DNA of 64,000 bases from Castellaniella denitrificans (GCF_042653765.1 NZ_JBHSEZ010000028.1:310001-374000), one strand, 5' to 3'. Numbered from the stretch's first letter, positions 1 to 8,511 are shown. Notes: generated from the sequence alone by a model not told the origin. A program made the numbers and translations.

Positions 1-475
1 TTGCAGTGTGCTTGCACGGAGGATTCAAGCAAGAGGCGTGCCAACTGTGCCGCATGCCGGGGCGCACGGCGGCGGGGCGGGGGAGACGGTCCGGCGGCAC
101 CGGGTCGCACCGCGCCGGTGCGGACCCGCCCCGGAACGGTGCGGCGGCCGTGGGCGGCGCGCCCGAGGGGCGATCCGTCGAAGATCCGTTGAAGGCTCAA
201 GCAGCGATCCGGCGGTCCGGCCCCTGGAGCCCCATGGTTTTGTGTCCAGTTGTTGACCGTGCGGCGAGCCCGGGCGGGTCGATCCGGACGGCTTCCTCCT
301 GCGGGCGGGGCGGGTCAGGGGGCATGGCGGGGACCCTGGCCCGGACATCAGTCATTACATGTCAGGGTTTACCCGTGATCCAGGGTCGCTAGAATTGTAA
401 CCAAGCCGGTTGTAACAGACCGGTCTTCTAAGATGATCCGCATTTCACACAGCGGAATTTTGCATAGGGAAGATC
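1..475. other. Upstream region without a convincing gene
   Basis: No reading frame here looks like a protein. The frames that stay open on both strands are rich in Arg, Gly, Pro and Ala in the way GC-rich noncoding DNA produces, and none has a good ribosome binding site. The right end carries a plausible promoter for the lipoprotein gene that follows. The left end could hold the tail of something that begins before the window, but nothing supports this. Confidence 0.5.
368..395 (+). promoter_or_regulatory. Candidate sigma70 promoter for the small lipoprotein
   Basis: TTTACC (368-373) and TAGAAT (390-395) are separated by 16 bases, and the lipoprotein start lies about 80 bases downstream. Four of six and five of six bases match the consensus. 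The call rests on position and similarity only. Confidence 0.4.
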
Positions 476-883
476 ATGAACATGACGCGTAAAACGCTGA
501 CCTTGGCCGCCATGGCCGCATCGCTGAGCCTGCTGGCCGCTTGCTCCAAGAGCGATGACGCCTCGGCGCCGCCTCCGGCGGCTCCCGCGCCTTCGACGGC
601 GCCGACCCCGGCTCCCGTGCCTCCCGTCACGCCCGCCCCGCAAGAACAGCAGAGCGCCCCGGCCGACCAGCAGTCCATGCAGGACAAGATCAAGGAATCG
701 GCCGAAGCCGCCAAGGACAAGGCCTCCGAAGTCGGCCAGGCCGTGTCCGACAAGGCCGGCGAACTGGCCGACAAGGCCGGCGATGCCGCCAACAACGCCC
801 GTGAATCCGTGAAGGAAGGCGCCGCCAAGGCCGATGCCGCCATCCAGGGCGCCGTCGGCAACTCGAACGGCGGTTCCAAGTAA
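476..883 (+). CDS. Small lipoprotein with proline-rich linker and amphipathic helix repeats
   Basis: The 135-residue product starts with a basic n-region and hydrophobic stretch ending in the lipobox LLAAC, so it should be lipidated at Cys23 and anchored to a membrane. Residues 30-65 are a Pro/Ala-rich linker. The remainder is a charged helical segment with repeats of the type KDKASEVGQAVSDKAGELADKAG, broken here by residue pairs such as DKA and DAA, resembling LEA-like or YtxH-like stress proteins. An AGGGA ribosome site at 467-471 supports the ATG. Its function is unknown; a role in envelope stress or spacing is a guess from the repeat type. Confidence 0.75.
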   Translation: MNMTRKTLTLAAMAASLSLLAACSKSDDASAPPPAAPAPSTAPTPAPVPPVTPAPQEQQSAPADQQSMQDKIKESAEAAKDKASEVGQAVSDKAGELADKAGDAANNARESVKEGAAKADAAIQGAVGNSNGGSK

Positions 884-895
884 GGAACGCCGGCT

Positions 896-919
896 CCCGC
901 CGGGCGTCAGCCCGGCGGG
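896..919 (+). terminator. GC-rich hairpin after the lipoprotein gene
   Basis: CCCGCCGGGC (896-905) and GCCCGGCGGG (910-919) form a perfect 10-bp stem with a GTCA loop, 13 bases after the stop codon. No U-run follows, so it may be a processing barrier or a weak terminator. Confidence 0.4.
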
Positions 920-1001
920 GCGGGACAAATCCGTCCCGCGTGCCGCCCGCGATCCCCCCTCCGCCCCTATAGTGGAACGGGGAATGACGCGGGAGGAGCC
1001 G

Positions 1002-2513
1002 ATGTCGCTTGCCGTTCTATCCAGCCGGGCCCTGTTCGGGCTGCGGGTCTGGCCTGTGCAGGTCGAGGTCCACGTGGGCAGCGGCCTGCCTTCTTTTTCC
1101 ATCGTCGGATTGCCGGGCGCGGGCGTGCGCGAGAGCCGCGAGCGGGTGCGCTCGGCGCTGCTCAGCGGTGGTTTCGAGTTCCCGGCCGGGCGCATCACCG
1201 CCAACCTGGCGCCCGCCGACCTGCCCAAGGATTCCGGCCGTTTCGACCTGCCGATCGCGCTGGGCGTCCTGCTGGCTTCCGGGCAGGTTGCCGATGCCCG
1301 GGGGCAGGTGCCCGACGTGCGGCATTACGTGCTGGCGGGCGAGCTGTCCCTGACCGGCAGCATCGTGCCGGCGGATGCCGCGCTGGCCATCGCGCTTTCG
1401 GTCGCCCGCGCCGATCCGCGGGCCGTGCTGATCATGGCTCCGGCGGCGGCCGGGGTGGCCGCCCGGGTGCCGGGATTGCGGGTGCTGGCCGCTGGCGGGC
1501 TGGACGAGGTCGTGGCCCATTTCGCCGGCCGGGCGGAACTGCCCGCCGCCGTGCCAGCGTGCGATGGCCCGGAGGACGAGGACACGGCTCCGTGCCTGTC
1601 CGACGTCCGGGGACAGGCGGCGGCGCGGCGCGCCCTGGAACTGGCGGCAGCCGGCGGACACGGCCTGCTGCTGCGCGGCTGCCCGGGCGTGGGCAAGAGC
1701 ATGCTGGCCCGGCGCCTGCCCGGCCTGCTGCCGCTCCTGAGCCCGGAGCAGGCTCTGGAAGTCGCCGCCGTGCATGGGCTGGCCCGGTCCCGGCCGTCCC
1801 TGTCCCGGGTGCCACCGTTCAGGGCGCCGCATCATGGGGCCTCCATGCCGGCGCTGGTGGGCGGGGGCGCCCGTCCCCGGCCCGGGGAAATCAGCCTGGC
1901 CCATCATGGCGTGCTGTTCCTGGACGAATTGCCGGAATTCGGCCGCCAGGCCCTCGAAGCCCTGCGCGAGCCCCTGGAAACCGGCTGCGTCACGGTCGCC
2001 CGGGCGGCCGGCAGCTGTTCCTTTCCCGCCCGTTTCCAGCTCGTGGCGGCCATGAATCCCTGTCCGTGCGGCTGGCACGGGCATCCCCATCCCCGGCGGG
2101 AATGCCGCTGTTCCCGGGGAACCGTCGCGCGCTACCGGGCACGGATCTCGGGGCCGCTGCTGGACCGGATCGACCTGCACGTCAGCCTGGGCGTGGAAGC
2201 CTCGTGGCTGGACGCGCCGCCGGGCGAGCCTTCGGCCCTGGTCCGGGAAAGGGTGCTGGCCGCGCGTCGCCTGCAACTGGCGCGCCAGGGCTGCCTGAAC
2301 GCCGAACTGGACGGCGCGGCCCTGGACCGCCATGGCGATCCGGACGCCGAGGGCCGGGCGCTGCTGATGCGCGCCGCGGCGGCCTGGGGCTGGTCGGCGC
2401 GCGCCACGCGGCGGGCCCTGCGCGTGGCGCGGACCCTGGCCGACCTGGACGGCGACGACCGGATCGAGGCCGGGCACATGGCCCAGGCGATCCAGTACCG
2501 TCCCGATGAATGA
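1002..2513 (+). CDS. comM: YifB/ComM-family Mg-chelatase-like AAA+ ATPase
   Basis: The 503-residue protein has the ChlI-like N-terminal domain (about residues 1-190, opening MSLAVLSSRALFGL), then an AAA+ core with Walker A GCPGVGKS near residue 226 and Walker B VLFLDELPEF near residue 302, and the C-terminal Mg-chelatase helical domain. The zinc-like CPCGWHGHP segment typical of YifB proteins follows the core. ComM is a hexameric branch-migration helicase acting in natural transformation; many species without known competence also carry it. The ATG at 1002 is preceded by GGGAGGAG; the upstream extension of the frame lacks family similarity. It is tandem with ubiK, about 100 bases away. Confidence 0.93.
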   Translation: MSLAVLSSRALFGLRVWPVQVEVHVGSGLPSFSIVGLPGAGVRESRERVRSALLSGGFEFPAGRITANLAPADLPKDSGRFDLPIALGVLLASGQVADARGQVPDVRHYVLAGELSLTGSIVPADAALAIALSVARADPRAVLIMAPAAAGVAARVPGLRVLAAGGLDEVVAHFAGRAELPAAVPACDGPEDEDTAPCLSDVRGQAAARRALELAAAGGHGLLLRGCPGVGKSMLARRLPGLLPLLSPEQALEVAAVHGLARSRPSLSRVPPFRAPHHGASMPALVGGGARPRPGEISLAHHGVLFLDELPEFGRQALEALREPLETGCVTVARAAGSCSFPARFQLVAAMNPCPCGWHGHPHPRRECRCSRGTVARYRARISGPLLDRIDLHVSLGVEASWLDAPPGEPSALVRERVLAARRLQLARQGCLNAELDGAALDRHGDPDAEGRALLMRAAAAWGWSARATRRALRVARTLADLDGDDRIEAGHMAQAIQYRPDE

Positions 2514-2614
2514 ACCTGGCGAATCGGAGCGGCTTGCGAGCCATGGCGTGGGCCGTGATCCATGGCAGGGCGGTAGAATGCCAGTTTTCCCTTTCCCCAT
2601 CCCAGGAGGCCGCG

Positions 2615-2854
2615 ATGATCGCCCCCAATCAATTGTTCGACGACTTCCAGAAGAACATGTCCGAGTTCCTGGCCAAGACCCCGGCCGCCGACATCGAGCG
2701 CAACATGAAGGCCTTCATGACCCAGGCTTTCTCCCGCATGGACCTGGTCACCCGGGAAGAATTCGACATCCAGGCCGACCTGCTGGCCCGCGCGCTGGAG
2801 CGCATCGAATCCCTGGAAGCCCGTGTCCAGGCGCTTGAGCAAGACGAAGAATAG
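2615..2854 (+). CDS. ubiK: Ubiquinone biosynthesis accessory factor UbiK (BMFP family)
   Basis: The 79-residue protein has the form of the YqiC/UbiK family: an amphipathic N-terminal helix (LFDDFQKNMSEFL) and a C-terminal coiled coil (ALERIESLEARVQALE). UbiK binds UbiJ and lipids and supports the soluble Ubi complex during aerobic ubiquinone synthesis; it was earlier described as a membrane-fusogenic protein. The start is set by CCAGGAGG at 2601-2608. The stop codon overlaps the -35 element of the promoter for rpmI. Confidence 0.88.
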   Translation: MIAPNQLFDDFQKNMSEFLAKTPAADIERNMKAFMTQAFSRMDLVTREEFDIQADLLARALERIESLEARVQALEQDEE

Positions 2855-2881
2855 ACAAATCCGGGCAAATCACCCTATAAT
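2852..2881 (+). promoter_or_regulatory. Strong sigma70 promoter for the rpmI-rplT-pheST operon
   Basis: TAGACA (2852-2857) and a perfect TATAAT (2876-2881) are 18 bases apart. Transcription from here would give a leader of roughly 220 nt (about 2888-3106) before rpmI. The leader contains no convincing gene. In other bacteria L20 represses rpmI-rplT through RNA structures upstream of rpmI, so this leader is a reasonable place for such control, which is not proven here. Confidence 0.7.
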
Positions 2882-3106
2882 CAAGGGCTTTTCCCAATTC
2901 CCTTCGGGTTTGCTTCATCCCGGGGGATTTGTCTTTTGGTCCGGATGCGCCGCGGGTTTTGCGGGGATGCCGGGGCCGAAGGGCGGGGAAAGCGGGATTC
3001 GCGCATGCAGGTTGCGCATGCCGGGTCCGAACGATTGCGAATGCCAGGTCTGACAAGCGCCCGGATCCCGGGTCACCTGGGTTTGCCAAGCCAACAGAGT
3101 ATCGTC

Positions 3107-3304
3107 ATGCCCAAGATGAAGAGCAAAAAAGGCGCTTCCAAGCGCTTCAAGGTGCGCGGCAGTGGTTCCATCAAGCGCGGCCAGGCTTTCAAGCGTCACA
3201 TCCTGACCAAGAAGACCACGAAGAACAAACGCCAGCTGCGCGGTTCGGCTGCCGTCCATGAAACGAACGTCGCCTCCGTGAAGGCGATGCTGCCTTTCGC
3301 CTGA
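3107..3304 (+). CDS. rpmI: 50S ribosomal protein L35
   Basis: The 65-residue, very basic protein begins MPKMKSKKGASKRFKVRGSG and contains KKTTKNKRQLRG, matching L35 in length and sequence. It is a structural protein of the large ribosomal subunit. The ATG at 3107 gives the exact family length. rplT follows after 13 bases. infC, which usually precedes rpmI, is absent; the gene immediately upstream is ubiK. Confidence 0.97.
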   Translation: MPKMKSKKGASKRFKVRGSGSIKRGQAFKRHILTKKTTKNKRQLRGSAAVHETNVASVKAMLPFA

Positions 3305-3317
3305 TCGGAGATTACAC

Positions 3318-3677
3318 ATGCCTCGCGTCAAACGCGGCGTCACCGCTCGTGCACGCCATAAAAAAGTCATCAAGGCCGCCAAGGGTTACCGCGGCCGCCG
3401 CGGCAACGTATTCCGGATCGCCAAGCAGGCGGTCATGCGCGCCGGCCAGTACGCCTACCGCGACCGCCGCAACAAGAAGCGCACCTTCCGCGCCCTGTGG
3501 ATCACCCGCATCAACGCGGGCTGCCGCGAACTGGGCGTGACCTACAGCGTCTTCATCGCCGGCCTGAAGAAGGCCTCGATCGAACTCGACCGCAAGGTCC
3601 TCGCCGACATGGCCGTGCACGACAAGGCGGGCTTCGCCGCCGTCGTGGCCCAGGCGAAATCCGCGCTGGCCGCCTGA
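3318..3677 (+). CDS. rplT: 50S ribosomal protein L20
   Basis: The 119-residue protein starts MPRVKRGVTARARHKKVIK and carries KGYRGRRGNVFRIAKQAV and NAGCRELGVTYSVFI, hallmarks of L20. It binds 23S rRNA early in large-subunit assembly and in several bacteria represses its own operon. CGGAGA at 3306-3311 is the ribosome site. The gene is followed by a hairpin that separates it from pheS. Confidence 0.98.
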   Translation: MPRVKRGVTARARHKKVIKAAKGYRGRRGNVFRIAKQAVMRAGQYAYRDRRNKKRTFRALWITRINAGCRELGVTYSVFIAGLKKASIELDRKVLADMAVHDKAGFAAVVAQAKSALAA

Positions 3678-3710
3678 CCGACACAGTTTCGTTTTCGATT
3701 CTGTATCATC

Positions 3711-3745
3711 GCAAACGGAGCTCCATCGGGCTCCGTTTGCGTTTT
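3711..3745 (+). terminator. Hairpin with short T-run between rplT and pheS
   Basis: GCAAACGGAGC (3711-3721) pairs perfectly with GCTCCGTTTGC (3730-3740), loop TCCATCGG, followed by GTTTT. It looks like a partial terminator or attenuator that would reduce readthrough from the abundant ribosomal protein genes into pheST. It sits only 10 bases before the pheS start, so it could also affect initiation. Confidence 0.7.
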
Positions 3746-3755
3746 GGAATGCACC

Positions 3756-4778
3756 ATGGACTCATCGCTCGACGAACTGATCGCCCAGGCCCGCGGCCGC
3801 TTCGCCCAGGCCCGGGACGCCGCCACGCTGGAAAATGAAAAAGCCGCCTTCCTCGGCAAGCAGGGGTCGCTGACCGCGCTGCTCAAGGGCCTCGCGGCCC
3901 TGCAGGGCGAGGAAAAGCGCACGCGCGGCGCGCAGATCAACCAGGCCAAGCAGCAGGTCGAGTCGCTGCTGAACGCGCGGCGGGCCGAACTGGCCCAGGC
4001 CGTGCTGGACCAGCGCCTGGCGGCCGAGACCATCGATGTCACCCTGCCGGGCCGGGGGCGCGGCGCGGGCGGCGTCCATCCGGTGATCCGCACCTGGCAG
4101 CGCGTCGAGGAAATCTTCCGCTCCATCGGCTTCGACGTGGCCGACGGTCCCGAGATCGAGAACGACTGGACCAACTTCACCGCCCTGAACAATCCGGAAA
4201 ACCATCCGGCGCGCTCCATGCAGGACACGTTCTACGTGGACATGAAGGACGCGGGCGGGCTGCCGCTGGTGCTGCGCACCCACACCAGCCCCATGCAGGT
4301 GCGCTACGCGCGCATGAACAAGCCGCCCATCAAGGTCATCGCCCCGGGGCGTACCTACCGCGTCGACAGCGACGCCACCCATTCGCCCATGTTCCACCAG
4401 GTCGAAGGCCTGTGGATCGCCGAGGACATCTCCTTCGCCGACCTGAAGGGCGTCTACACGAATTTCCTGCGGGCCTTCTTCGAGACCGACGACCTGACCC
4501 TGCGCTTCCGGCCCTCGTTCTTCCCGTTCACCGAGCCCTCGGCCGAGATCGACATGATGTTCACCTCCGGCCCCAACCAGGGCCGCTGGCTGGAAATTTC
4601 CGGCTCGGGCCAGGTGCATCCCCAGGTCGTGCGCAATTTCGGGCTGGACCCGGAACGCTACATCGGCTTCGCCTTCGGCTCCGGACTCGAGCGCCTGACC
4701 ATGCTGCGCTACGGCGTGGACGATCTGCGCCAGTTCTTCGAAGGCGACCTGCGCTTCCTGCGCCAGTTCAACGACTAG
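3756..4778 (+). CDS. pheS: Phenylalanine--tRNA ligase alpha subunit
   Basis: The 340-residue subunit has an N-terminal coiled-coil tRNA-contact region (about residues 1-90) and a class II catalytic core beginning at HPVIRTWQRVEEIF. Motif 2 is in the TYRVDSDATHSPMFHQVEGL stretch (split here: TYRVDSDATHS, PMFHQVEGL), and motif 3 is GSGLERLTMLRYG near the end. It charges tRNA-Phe as an alpha2-beta2 tetramer with PheT. The ATG at 3756 is preferred over an in-frame TTG at 3744 that lies in the hairpin. pheT follows after 35 bases. Confidence 0.97.
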   Translation: MDSSLDELIAQARGRFAQARDAATLENEKAAFLGKQGSLTALLKGLAALQGEEKRTRGAQINQAKQQVESLLNARRAELAQAVLDQRLAAETIDVTLPGRGRGAGGVHPVIRTWQRVEEIFRSIGFDVADGPEIENDWTNFTALNNPENHPARSMQDTFYVDMKDAGGLPLVLRTHTSPMQVRYARMNKPPIKVIAPGRTYRVDSDATHSPMFHQVEGLWIAEDISFADLKGVYTNFLRAFFETDDLTLRFRPSFFPFTEPSAEIDMMFTSGPNQGRWLEISGSGQVHPQVVRNFGLDPERYIGFAFGSGLERLTMLRYGVDDLRQFFEGDLRFLRQFND

Positions 4779-4813
4779 GCCCGCCAGGCCTTCCGCGACA
4801 CGGAATCCGAATC

Positions 4814-7219
4814 ATGCAATTTCCCGAATCATGGCTGCGCGCCTGGGCCGATCCCGACATCGACGGCCAGGAACTCGCCCATCGGCTGACCATGGCCGGC
4901 CTCGAAGTCGAGGACGCCGATCCCTACGCCCCGCCGTTCTCCGGCGTGGTGGTGGCGCGCATCGAATCGGCCGAGCCGCATCCGAATGCCGACAAGCTGC
5001 GCGTCTGCCGGGTCGACGACGGCTCGGGCGAGCCGCTGCAGATCGTCTGCGGCGCGCCCAACGCGGCGGCCGGACTGGTGGTGCCCCTGGCGCGCATCGG
5101 CGCCGAACTGCCGGGCGGCCTGCGCATCGGTCCCGTCAAGATGCGCGGCGTCGAATCGCGCGGCATGCTGTGCTCGGCGCGTGAACTGGGCCTGTCCCAG
5201 GATCACGCCGGCCTGCTCGAACTGCCCGACGGCCTGAAGCCGGGCCAGGACCTGCGCCAGGCGCTGGACCTGGACGACACGATCTATACCCTGAAGCTGA
5301 CCCCCAACCGGGCCGACTGCCTGTCCATCCTGGGGGTGGCGCGCGAAGTCGCGGCGCTGACGGGCTGCGCGCTGCGCGCGCCGGAGACGCCCCGGGTGCC
5401 GGTGACCATCGACGACCGCCTGCCCGTGACCGTGCGGGCCCCGGACCTGTGCGGCCGTTTCGCCGGGCGCATCGTGCGCGGCGTGAACGCCCGCGCCGCC
5501 ACGCCCGCGTGGATCAAGTCGCGCCTGGAGCGCGCCGGCCAGCGGCCGGTGTCGGCGCTGGTGGACATCTCCAACTACGTCATGCTGGAACTGGGGCGTC
5601 CCACCCACGTCTTCGACCTCAAGCGGATCGAGGGCGGCCTGACGGTGCGCTGGGCGCGCGACGGCGAGCGGCTGGAACTGCTCAACGACCAGACCGTCGA
5701 GCTGACGTCCGACGTGGGCGTCATCGAGGCCGGCGGGTCGCTGGAAAGCCTGGCCGGCATCATGGGCGGGCAGGCCTCGGCCGTGACCCTGGAGACGACC
5801 GACGTCTACCTGGAGGCCGCCTTCTGGTGGCCGGAGGCCATCATGGGCCGGCCGCGCCGCTACAAGCTCAATTCCGAGGCCGGCCACCGCTTCGAGCGCG
5901 GGGTGGATTTCGCCACCATTCCCGAACACCTGGACCTGATGACGGCCCTGATCCTGGAAGTCTGCGGCGGCCGGGCCGGCCCGCTGGACGACCTGGTCGT
6001 CAACCTGCCCGCGCGCGAACCGGTGCGCATGCGCCTGTCGCGCTGCGCCCGCGTGCTGGGCATTCCGTTGGACGCCGAGGCCGTCGGCGCCGTCTTCACG
6101 CGCCTGGGCTTCGCCTTCGAGCGGCAGGGCGACGATTTCATCGTCACGCCGCCGGCCGCGCGCTTCGACCTGGAAATCGAGGAAGACCTGATCGAGGAAG
6201 TCGCCCGCATCCACGGCTTCGACCGCATCCCCGACCGGCCCCCGGTGGCGCCGGCCGTCATGCGGGCGGCGCCCGAAACCCGGCACGGCCCGCACGCGCT
6301 GCGCGCCGCCCTGGCCGCGTGCGACTACCAGGAAGTCATCAACTTCTCCTTCGTCGAGGAAGCCTGGGAACGGGACTACTGCGGCAACGCCGACCCCATC
6401 CGGCTGCTCAATCCCATCGCCAGCCAGCTGGCGGTGATGCGCTCCAGCCTGATCGGCGGCCTGTTGGCCAACATCGCCCACAATGCCAAGCACCGCCAGA
6501 CGCGCGTGCGGGTCTTCGAACTGGGCCGGGTGTTCGCCCGCGATCCCTCGGTGGCCGACGGCGGCCTTTCCGTGGCGGGCGTGGCCCAGCCCACCCGCCT
6601 GGCGGCCGCGGCCTGGGGGCCGGCCCTGGCGGAACAATGGGGCGAGCCGGTCCGCCCGGTGGACTTCTTCGACGTCAAGCGCGACCTCGAGACCCTGCTG
6701 GGCGCGCGCGCCGCCGGCCTGCGCTGCGAGGCCGCGAGCCATCCCGCGCTGCATCCGGGGCGCGGCGCGCGCCTGCTGCTCGACGGCCGCGCGATCGGCT
6801 GGCTGGGCGAGGTCCATCCGCGCTGGGCGCAGGCCCTGGATCTGCCGCACGCGCCCGTGGTCTTCGAACTCGACGCCGAGGCCGTATCCGAACGTATCTT
6901 CCCCCATCCGCGGGAGCAGTCCCGCCAGCCCGTGGTGGTGCGGGATCTGGCCGTCTGGGTGGACGCGGGCGTGCCGTGGCAGTCGCTGCTTGATACACTG
7001 CGACAGCGGATCGCGGCCGATGACGCCCTGTCCGTGGTCAAAGACATTAAACTGTTCGATATCTGGCGCGAAGCCGCGACCGCCCAGCAACGCAGCCTGG
7101 CGCTGCGCCTCTGGTTCCAGGGCCGCGACGCGACGCTGGAAGACCGCCAGGTCGAACATTGCGTGCAAAGCCTGCTCGACGCCCTGACCCAGGCGCATGG
7201 CGCACGCCTGCGCTCATAG
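4814..7219 (+). CDS. pheT: Phenylalanine--tRNA ligase beta subunit
   Basis: The 801-residue protein opens MQFPESWLRAW and has the expected order of domains: an OB-fold tRNA-binding domain (about residues 39-150, HPNADKLRVCRVD), the B3/B4 editing domain, B5 (about residues 400-475), a class II-like core, and the C-terminal FDX-ACB anticodon-binding domain (about residues 705-800, ending in THGARLRS-like AHGARLRS). The start at 4814 gives normal family length. The ihfA ribosome site overlaps its stop codon, indicating a tight operon. Confidence 0.97.
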   Translation: MQFPESWLRAWADPDIDGQELAHRLTMAGLEVEDADPYAPPFSGVVVARIESAEPHPNADKLRVCRVDDGSGEPLQIVCGAPNAAAGLVVPLARIGAELPGGLRIGPVKMRGVESRGMLCSARELGLSQDHAGLLELPDGLKPGQDLRQALDLDDTIYTLKLTPNRADCLSILGVAREVAALTGCALRAPETPRVPVTIDDRLPVTVRAPDLCGRFAGRIVRGVNARAATPAWIKSRLERAGQRPVSALVDISNYVMLELGRPTHVFDLKRIEGGLTVRWARDGERLELLNDQTVELTSDVGVIEAGGSLESLAGIMGGQASAVTLETTDVYLEAAFWWPEAIMGRPRRYKLNSEAGHRFERGVDFATIPEHLDLMTALILEVCGGRAGPLDDLVVNLPAREPVRMRLSRCARVLGIPLDAEAVGAVFTRLGFAFERQGDDFIVTPPAARFDLEIEEDLIEEVARIHGFDRIPDRPPVAPAVMRAAPETRHGPHALRAALAACDYQEVINFSFVEEAWERDYCGNADPIRLLNPIASQLAVMRSSLIGGLLANIAHNAKHRQTRVRVFELGRVFARDPSVADGGLSVAGVAQPTRLAAAAWGPALAEQWGEPVRPVDFFDVKRDLETLLGARAAGLRCEAASHPALHPGRGARLLLDGRAIGWLGEVHPRWAQALDLPHAPVVFELDAEAVSERIFPHPREQSRQPVVVRDLAVWVDAGVPWQSLLDTLRQRIAADDALSVVKDIKLFDIWREAATAQQRSLALRLWFQGRDATLEDRQVEHCVQSLLDALTQAHGARLRS

Positions 7220-7231
7220 GAGAAATCGCCG

Positions 7232-7540
7232 GTGAATACGGATCGGACGCTCACCAAAGCCCATCTGGCCGAACTGCTGTTCGAGCGCGTGGGCCTGAAC
7301 AAGCGCGAAGCCAAGGACATCGTGGACACGTTCTTCTCCGAAGTCCGCGACGCCCTGGTGCAGGGCACCGAGGTCAAGCTGTCGGGCTTCGGCAGCTTCC
7401 AGGTGCGCAACAAGCCGCCGCGCCCGGGCCGCAATCCCAAGACCGGCGAAGTCATCCCGATCGCCGCGCGCCGGGTGGTCACGTTCCATGCCAGCCAGAA
7501 GCTCAAGGACGGCGTGGGCACCGACGGAGACGCCGCATGA
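7232..7540 (+). CDS. ihfA: Integration host factor subunit alpha
   Basis: The 102-residue HU/IHF-fold protein has LTKAHLAELLFERVGLNKRE, the beta-arm motif RPGRNPKTGEVIPI and RRVVTFHASQKLK, typical of IHF-alpha. As a heterodimer with IhfB it bends DNA sharply and assists transcription, recombination and replication. The start is a GTG at 7232 with AGGAGAA overlapping the pheT stop. The position after pheT is the conserved one. The merR-type gene overlaps its stop by four bases. Confidence 0.95.
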   Translation: MNTDRTLTKAHLAELLFERVGLNKREAKDIVDTFFSEVRDALVQGTEVKLSGFGSFQVRNKPPRPGRNPKTGEVIPIAARRVVTFHASQKLKDGVGTDGDAA

Positions 7541-7959
7541 CGCCCGCCACGCCCGCGACCACGCTGCCGCCGATCCCCGCCAAGCGCTATTTCACCATCG
7601 GCGAAGTCTCCGAGCTGTGCGGCGTCAAGCCGCACATCCTGCGCTACTGGGAACAGGAATTCGTCCAGCTCAAGCCGGTCAAGCGGCGGGGCAACCGGCG
7701 CTACTACCAGCACCATGAAGTCCTGCTGGTGCGCCGCATCCGCGACCTGCTCTACGAGCAGGGCTTCACCATCGCCGGGGCGCGCAACCGCCTGGGCGAC
7801 AGCGGCGACGCGCCGCACGACCAGGATGCCGCCGTGCGCCTGAGCGGCGCCGAATTGCAGGCCCTGCGCGCCGACCTGCAGGCCGCCCGGGACAGCCTGG
7901 CCCAGGCCCTGGAAGGCAGCCGCCGGTCCCACCAGGCGGCGGGACTGCTGGATCTCTGA
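7537..7959 (+). CDS. MerR-family transcriptional regulator
   Basis: The 140-residue protein has a MerR winged helix (YFTIGEVSELCGVKPHILR, then YWEQEF, about residues 17-85) followed by a coiled-coil dimerisation helix. No metal-binding cysteine cluster is seen, so the ligand is unknown. This is the MerR gene that usually follows ihfA in proteobacteria. It starts within the ihfA stop codon (ATGA), so it is translationally coupled. A strong terminator lies 28 bases downstream and closes the operon. Confidence 0.9.
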   Translation: MTPATPATTLPPIPAKRYFTIGEVSELCGVKPHILRYWEQEFVQLKPVKRRGNRRYYQHHEVLLVRRIRDLLYEQGFTIAGARNRLGDSGDAPHDQDAAVRLSGAELQALRADLQAARDSLAQALEGSRRSHQAAGLLDL

Positions 7960-7987
7960 CCGAACCCGTTTCCTGCCCTGCAATGCG

Positions 7988-8015
7988 AAAACTCCGGCCC
8001 GTGGCCGGAGTTTTT
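7988..8015 (+). terminator. Rho-independent terminator of the rpmI-merR operon
   Basis: AAAACTCCGGCC (7988-7999) and GGCCGGAGTTTTT (8003-8015) form a stem of 12 bp with a CGT loop and a T-run at the end. The A-run at the left means it could also stop the minus-strand sigma/anti-sigma transcript. Confidence 0.88.
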
Positions 8016-8037
8016 CGTTCCGCGCCGCAAGGCCGGC

Positions 8038-8511
8038 TCAGCGGCTTCCCAGATGGACGGGATGCTGGACGACGGTCCCGGCGGGCGCCGGGCGCAGGCT
8101 GGCCCAGAGCGCCAGGGCCGCCAGGCACAGCACCACGGCGATTCCCAGCGCCATGGCCACGCGGCCGCGCCGCAGCCGTGTTCCTGGCCGGGCGCGGCGG
8201 CGCGGCGGCTCGCCGCCGGGCGCGGGACGCGGACCGGCCTCGGATATCCGGGCTTCGCCCATGACGGGCGGTTCTTCCATTTCCATCCCCAGACTCTGGC
8301 GGATGCGGTCCAGCACGGCGTCGGGCGGCGGCTGGACGGGCAGGGCGTCGACGATTCCCAGGAAATAGGCTTCCCATTTCAGGGCGCGCGCGGCGGCCGC
8401 GTCGTCATGGGCCAAGCGCGACTGGATGTCCGCCACGCGGTCGGGCATGTCCAGGCCCAGCACGTAGCGGGCGATTTCGTCGTCGGAGTAGGAAGAGTAA
8501 GAGGGTTTCAT
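8038..8511 (-). CDS. Anti-sigma factor, RskA-like, single-pass membrane protein
   Basis: The 157-residue protein has a cytoplasmic N-terminal anti-sigma domain (DDEIARYVLGLDMP, DIQSRLAHD, about residues 8-80), a proline/arginine-rich linker and one membrane helix near residues 115-137 (MALGIAVVLCLAALALWASL), then a short periplasmic tail of about 20 residues. No zinc-binding HxxxCxxC motif is visible, so it is the zinc-free type. It overlaps the sigma gene by four bases (ATGA), the usual arrangement for a sigma factor and its inhibitor. The short periplasmic part leaves little room for a sensor domain. Confidence 0.85.
   Translation of the reverse strand: MKPSYSSYSDDEIARYVLGLDMPDRVADIQSRLAHDDAAAARALKWEAYFLGIVDALPVQPPPDAVLDRIRQSLGMEMEEPPVMGEARISEAGPRPAPGGEPPRRRARPGTRLRRGRVAMALGIAVVLCLAALALWASLRPAPAGTVVQHPVHLGSR

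Noticed and set aside
1017..2600. Minus-strand open frame of 527 codons opposite the YifB gene
   Set aside because: Same GC-driven artefact; it lacks a ribosome site and any recognisable motif.
2823..3053. Short plus-strand frame between ubiK and rpmI
   Set aside because: It begins inside ubiK, has no ribosome site, resembles no family, and lies in the leader of the rpmI transcript.
4829..7198. Very long minus-strand open frame (789 codons) opposite pheT
   Set aside because: It is a mirror frame produced by the high GC content of pheT; composition is Gly/Arg/Gln-rich with no domain, and pheT is certain.
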